Below are positions 59,476 through 64,000 of a DNA stretch of 64,000 nt, piece by piece. The stretch covers positions 43,121,137 through 43,185,136 of the forward strand of contig OZ026833.1 of the NCBI GenBank assembly GCA_964023205.1, written 5' to 3'. Numbering within the stretch: the first letter of the stretch is position 1; the number at the start of each line of letters is the position of its first letter. The notes under the pieces are model-generated. The model was not told the DNA's origin and did no database searches. It saw nothing but the letters and a program-made list of their open reading frames with translations. A program made the position numbers and the translations under genes. This stretch comes from Lutraria lutraria (lineage: Eukaryota > Mollusca > Bivalvia > Venerida > Mactridae).

Positions 59476-60385
59476 ACCCTTACAGAGAGAGAAATCATGA
59501 GAATTTCATGATACACTCTTTTTGAATGACACAGGGATATAACTCTTTTTGAATGACACAGGGGTATAATAAAACATGTAACATGTCCCCAACTCGTAAC
59601 TGCCGTTGTTTGTTTTACGCTAACATGTTAAATAAATTATTTATATCTTATCAGGGATCGAGTCTGTATATTACCAGGTAGTTGTATTAGTCTATACAAC
59701 TACCTGATATTACATGTTATTTTGTAACATGGTGTCCCTGAAATATTTGTTGCATTTCTTACATTGATACTCAATTCACATGAAAACAGTATTTTATTAC
59801 AGGACCAACTATCTACAACATTACAGAAAGAAAAGAAAATGGTTCATGAATACAATTCACCATGTTGCAAAAGTATTATATGGTAAAATTATAGTGGGAT
59901 ATTACAATAACAGCCGTTTCGTTTTTTGTTTCAACATTTCGTTACTTTTGTACTTTTCGAGAAATTTATGTGCGCACTTCCGCAAGATGTCGCTAGCTTG
60001 ACAGTTCTGAATTTTCTCCCATAATTTGCAATTTAATCTTTGTCACCGCTTACTTATTGAGTGACAATTACTCCTATAAAATCTTCGTATGAATAACAAA
60101 GATCCTAGCCTGAGGGAAAGCGGAAACGTCGGCGCCAGGTACGGTATAATCGCACTAGCGAAGGTTGGAAGTTGTAAATTTGTGGGTGGGGTAATGAGTA
60201 TGAAAATGAAAGTTGACTGTTAATTTTAGCTGTCTTATTTGTTGACAACATTTTCTTCACATTTAAATGTAACGCACATGGGGATAATTGCTCTGTCATT
60301 GTTTTTGATTGCAATCATGTCATGTGATACTGAGAAAAATTGGTTCTTCAGTTCTTCATTGAAAAGTAAATTAAGAGAAAAAAAT
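59476..60385. other. Intergenic, nothing recognised
   Basis: Contains a short direct repeat ACTCTTTTTGAATGACACAG (59515 and 59542) and an inverted TACCAGGTAGTTGTATTAGT / ACAACTACCTG hairpin near 59673-59707. No supported gene. Confidence 0.45.
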
Positions 60386-60462
60386 CTGGTCCTCACCAGG
60401 GATTGAATGCAGGACCCTTAGCACTGTAGGTGGACACTCAACTAGGTCGCTGAAGAGCTAAC
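60386..60462 (-). repeat. tRNA-like SINE head, fragment
   Basis: The minus strand reads TAGTTGAGTGTCC (A-box-like) and, about 30 bases on, GGTCCTGCATTCAATCCC (B-box-like). The ends do not pair as a tRNA acceptor stem, so it is a SINE-type relic. Confidence 0.45.
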
Positions 60463-60581
60463 TCTAAAATAACTTGTGGCCATATATTCCTACAATATAC
60501 TTGTCAGGACTTTTTTCCTTCTATAGCAGGGGCCGTTAACAGGCGTCATCCCCTCAGGGAAATACTTTAAAATCATGCAGG

Positions 60582-61572
60582 CAGGGTTTTTTTTTACTAA
60601 GAAAGTGACGCCGATAGTCGGCGCCTTCCCCTCGGAAAATAAGCTATATTTTTCCCCTCAAAAAAAAATTCCCCCAGAGCCATAAAAAAATCCAATATAT
60701 TTTATGATAAAGTACACATTATCATGTCCATTCCTTTTAAAATTCCTCGCATATTGAATAATGCTTCATCATACAGCATCTAGGTAGTCTTTTTGACTAG
60801 TACCTACGGTGGTGATACTAAATATAGCTTTTTATTACGTCACGGATACTGTGTACCAGCATACGAACCTCGTTACATACGAGGACGGGAACAAATGCAC
60901 TAGATCCCTGCTTCATAGTCTGGCGTATATTCGCCGCATACGATGACGGAAACCATTCGTCTGGCCGCACTGAATAAATCACTGCGTGCTGATTGGTTAC
61001 AACCGTAATGCATTATTTTAACCAATCACACGACGGAATTACGTTGCATCATTTTGCTGTCAACATGGTCGCATTTGTAATTAAAATAAATGAATGTCCA
61101 GCGATATTTTGTTGTTTCCAGCGTAAATCACGCATGTGCAAAATGGCTGCTTCTCAGAAAGCAATAAAACATGTTTATGTATTGAAGTTAGCAATGTTTG
61201 AGTTCAGACAAGGTGTTTTGACATGAAAATCAACCAGACCTAGTGTTAAGTATATTGTTTACCTATCGTATTTATGTTGATTTACCATGTTTTGTGGATT
61301 TTCATCTAATAAAAAGTTGTGACTATGGCAAGGTCTGTTAAATGAGCAAGACTATGATATATATATAAGTGTTAATGTCTTTCAAGTTTAAATACAAAAA
61401 GACAGCGAAATACCCCTGTATAGAGGCTGTTGGACTAGGAGATTAATTGTTATAACTTTATAAAACCAGTATTACAAATACAGGGATTTTTCCCCAAATT
61501 TGCTTCTTTCGTGTGTTTTTCCCCTTTTCACCAGCGTCCAGCGTCTTCCCCCATTCCTAAAAAAAAACCCTG
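60582..61572. mobile_element. 991-bp element with CAGGGTTTTTTTT inverted ends
   Basis: Left end CAGGGTTTTTTTTT and right end AAAAAAAAACCCTG are inverted copies, flanked by a 5-bp direct repeat GCAGG (60577-60581, 61573-61577). Left and right subterminal blocks recur in the 190-bp copy at 21632-21822. The interior has no transposase frame. Confidence 0.65.
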
Positions 61573-61595
61573 GCAGGCTTCCCATGAAATTCAAT

Positions 61596-62093
61596 CAAGG
61601 ACTTATATACATACATGGATTCGCAACTGCTAAAAATAGCTCAAACGATATCGTTCGGCGATCCCACAATGCATTGCTATATACTCGGCAATGTCCGACA
61701 GCTGTAATTGGGTGTTTACGAATTAGATTATACTAAAAAAACTCTGGCAATTGGGCACGGGAAATTGGTAAAGGATGCAACAAATTCCTTAAAGATATTG
61801 AGATACATTTATAATCCACAAAGTCTAAGTATAAGCATTGAAAAAGGCATCAGTTGAACATTTTAAATTCCAAGATGGCGGACATATATTATAATCCTTT
61901 CGTCTCCGAGATTAAACATTCAGAATACCACGGATATTTTTGCTGTTGTTAACATTCGGAATACCACGGATATTTTCGCTTTTGTAAACAATAGCATGTA
62001 TTCCCGTTGATTCACGTCTTATTATCGCAGGATTTGATTACTTTAAACTGTTAATACGGGAGTTGCGAATCCATGTATGTATATAAGTCCTTG
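61596..62093. mobile_element. 498-bp MITE with perfect 33-bp inverted ends
   Basis: The terminal repeats at 61596-61628 and 62061-62093 are exact reverse complements, beginning CAAGGACTTATATACATACA and ending GCAACT. A 7-bp direct repeat ATTCAAT flanks it (61589-61595, 62094-62100). The inside has a duplicated AATACCACGGATATTTT (about 61924 and 61959). The full identity of the ends suggests recent activity. Confidence 0.85.
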
Positions 62094-62100
62094 ATTCAAT

Positions 62101-63363
62101 TAACATCAAGTTTTTTCTTCCCCTTTTGCAAAATTTATGTGTTTTTTCCCCAAATTTAAGGAAAAAGGTCCTTCCCCTACCTGTGAAAAAAGGCCCTGCT
62201 TGTTTTTCTTGGGCAAGTTGAGGCAAAGGATTTTTTTTACAATTTCATTTGACAAAAGACATTTGTCCAAATCCTGTGGAACACATTTATAGAAGTATAC
62301 ATTCAATGGACAGGAGATTGAAGAATCAGAAGATAAAAATTCTAAAGTTGTGACGGATGCAGTTCAAACAATGTCAGGGTTTGGCACTAACTTTTTGAGC
62401 ATGGTGGTCCAGAGGACCTGTAAATTACAAGTAATTAACTTCTCATACTGTTCACGAGGCCATACACAGATAAATCCATATAAACATTTTTAGCACCAAT
62501 ATCAATAATGTCACAGTTCACTGATAGCAACTTGCGTTAAACATTGTTTTGCTCATTTACATATATTTTAAGCATGAAGTTTTCCTACTTGCATAATCAG
62601 ACACCCAGGCCGACCAGGTCACGGATTGATCCTTGTGATTTATGTCGGTCTGGGACAGACAGACTTGAGTGTTACATCCTGAATGTATAAAGTCGAGCTG
62701 TGGGACTTCTAGAGTCTCTTTACACTTTAACAGCTGTCAGCATTAATAATTTTGATATTGACATTGCAGTCTTGTATAGTAATTATTTGAATCGTGAAAC
62801 ATGTCATCTTTAACATACTGTCTTCCAACAACACTATCAGTCTATCAGTAAAGCAATTTATTTCACAAATCAGGGCCCTAGCTGCACTTTAGGGGAATGG
62901 GCCTGGGCCCTCAGGTAGGGGAATTTCGCGTCATTTTGAGGAATTGCAGGGAATTTTTTCAACTGCCTTATAACCCAGCAATAAACATTTTAAGCTTAAA
63001 ATAGCTGTATTTAGATATATTACATACATTTAATTAACATACAATTAATCAAAGGTTAATAACTTAATATCACCCATTAAAGCCAAAAAGGGGAATTTTT
63101 ATAAAAAATGGGGGAAAAAGTATATTATTTTAGGAGGGGAAAAATGTCAAATGAGAGCCCTGCAAATAGCCAATTTCAAGCTAAACTATTATAGCGGTAT
63201 TACATTTACTCGTGCATAATTTCTGGGACACAAGTTGTTTGAATCGAAAATCAGTATATACAAAAAAGCTTTTCAGGAAGCATATTTTTTCTGGAAATAT
63301 GCGAAAATGTAAATTCATTGAGGAGGGGAATGGGGCTCAATTACTTCCTCAGAAGTCAGGAAA
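62101..63363. other. Intergenic, repeat-like T- and C-rich stretches
   Basis: 62100-62215 and 62870-63165 hold CCCC/TTTT-rich blocks with GGCCCTG motifs like 19277-19640. No supported gene. Confidence 0.4.
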
Positions 63364-63366
63364 TTA

Positions 63367-63729
63367 GGCTTAAATTAAAATTAAGTTTGTTTGCCCTTTA
63401 CCGACCGACCCAAAAAAATCATGCTGACTCAAAACATTTTATTGCAAAATCTGGGAGAACTTTATTTTTATACTTAGGAAAATGTACATGTAAACATTTA
63501 AAGTAGGTATCATTTGAAGTAATAAATGAAAACACTGAGTACATGTTTATGGTTGATTGAAGCACACAATATATGGTTGTATGGTAGCAGAAAACATAAA
63601 AAGAATACAGAATGCTAGGTAAAGGTCAAATTCAGAAATAAAATAAAACATTTTTCCTACCTACCGACCCTCTACTATTAAAACTTCAGGGTCGGTAAAG
63701 GGCAAACAAACATATTTTTAATTTAGGCC
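63367..63729. mobile_element. 363-bp MITE, TTA-flanked (PIF/Harbinger-like)
   Basis: About 41 bp of inverted ends (GGCTTAAATTAAAATTAAGT at the left; GGCCTAAATTAAAAATATGT from the right strand) share TTTGTTTGCCCTTTACCGAC. TTA flanks both sides (63364-63366, 63730-63732). Three-base TTA duplications are typical of PIF/Harbinger; the family is inferred. Confidence 0.7.
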
Positions 63730-64000
63730 TTAGGGCCCTGTTTTGAAATATCAGAGATTAGTTTTTGAAACTCCTAGATTTTTCAGGAAAGCAAAAAATG
63801 TAATTAGTAGTAACAATATTGTTTAGACACTAACATTCAGTGTTGTAAATGTTCAATTCATGCGTTATCACATTAGAGACGACAAGCAAAAGATGTTTTA
63901 ACATGCTGTACAAAAAGTGTGAAGATTTTTTATCAGAACTGAAGCTATTTTATAATTTTAAATTGTCAATGTTGATAATAGTAGTAGAAATTATAATAAG

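Overview
Organism and composition. This is AT-rich animal nuclear DNA, most likely from a bivalve mollusc. The evidence is an intron-rich metazoan NFXL1 gene, a local family of secreted C-type lectins, tRNA-derived SINEs, long pearl-like elements carrying 162-bp tandem units, and many small inverted-repeat transposons. I cannot name the species.

Layout. (1) 1-4.1 kb: a decayed minus-strand mosaic of Gypsy-type integrase and helicase-like fragments, then bivalve-type dispersed repeats. (2) 4.7-21.5 kb, minus strand: a complete NFXL1 gene. I could join 18 coding exons with GT-AG borders and consistent phase into 886 codons: a RING-like domain, a long series of NF-X1 zinc fingers, and a C-terminal charged helix plus membrane segment. 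Its introns hold SINEs, a MITE nested in a SINE, other repeats and a 1.4-kb tandem array. (3) 21.6-26.6 kb: intergenic, with several small transposons, including a 34-bp copy that is almost only its two inverted ends. (4) 26.7-58.1 kb: a lectin cluster of three intact intronless genes (26671-27723 minus, 46224-47267 plus, 57058-58107 plus) and one dead copy (31768-39798 plus). Each intact gene encodes a signal peptide, a CxC-containing stalk, a coiled coil and a C-type lectin domain with EPN and WND motifs. The two rightmost genes share a duplicated block reaching at least 1.4 kb upstream. (5) 58.1-64 kb: intergenic, again rich in inverted-repeat elements.

Most striking event. The dead lectin copy is split by a nearly intact 6.35-kb LINE (two ORFs, 20-nt A tail, one frameshift). 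The element is flanked by a 471-bp direct repeat of lectin coding sequence, very long for a target-site duplication. Both repeat copies carry the same nonsense codon, so the gene was already broken when the LINE landed. The dead copy also has two 51-codon coiled-coil units; the minus-strand lectin resembles the first and the two plus-strand lectins resemble the second, which suggests alternative loss from a two-unit ancestor.

Functional reading. NFXL1 is a housekeeping-type zinc-finger protein and is unrelated to the lectins. The lectins look like secreted, oligomeric, calcium-dependent sugar-binding proteins of the kind bivalves expand for immune recognition. I found no wholly new gene system. 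The novelty lies in the duplication and transposon history of the lectin cluster.
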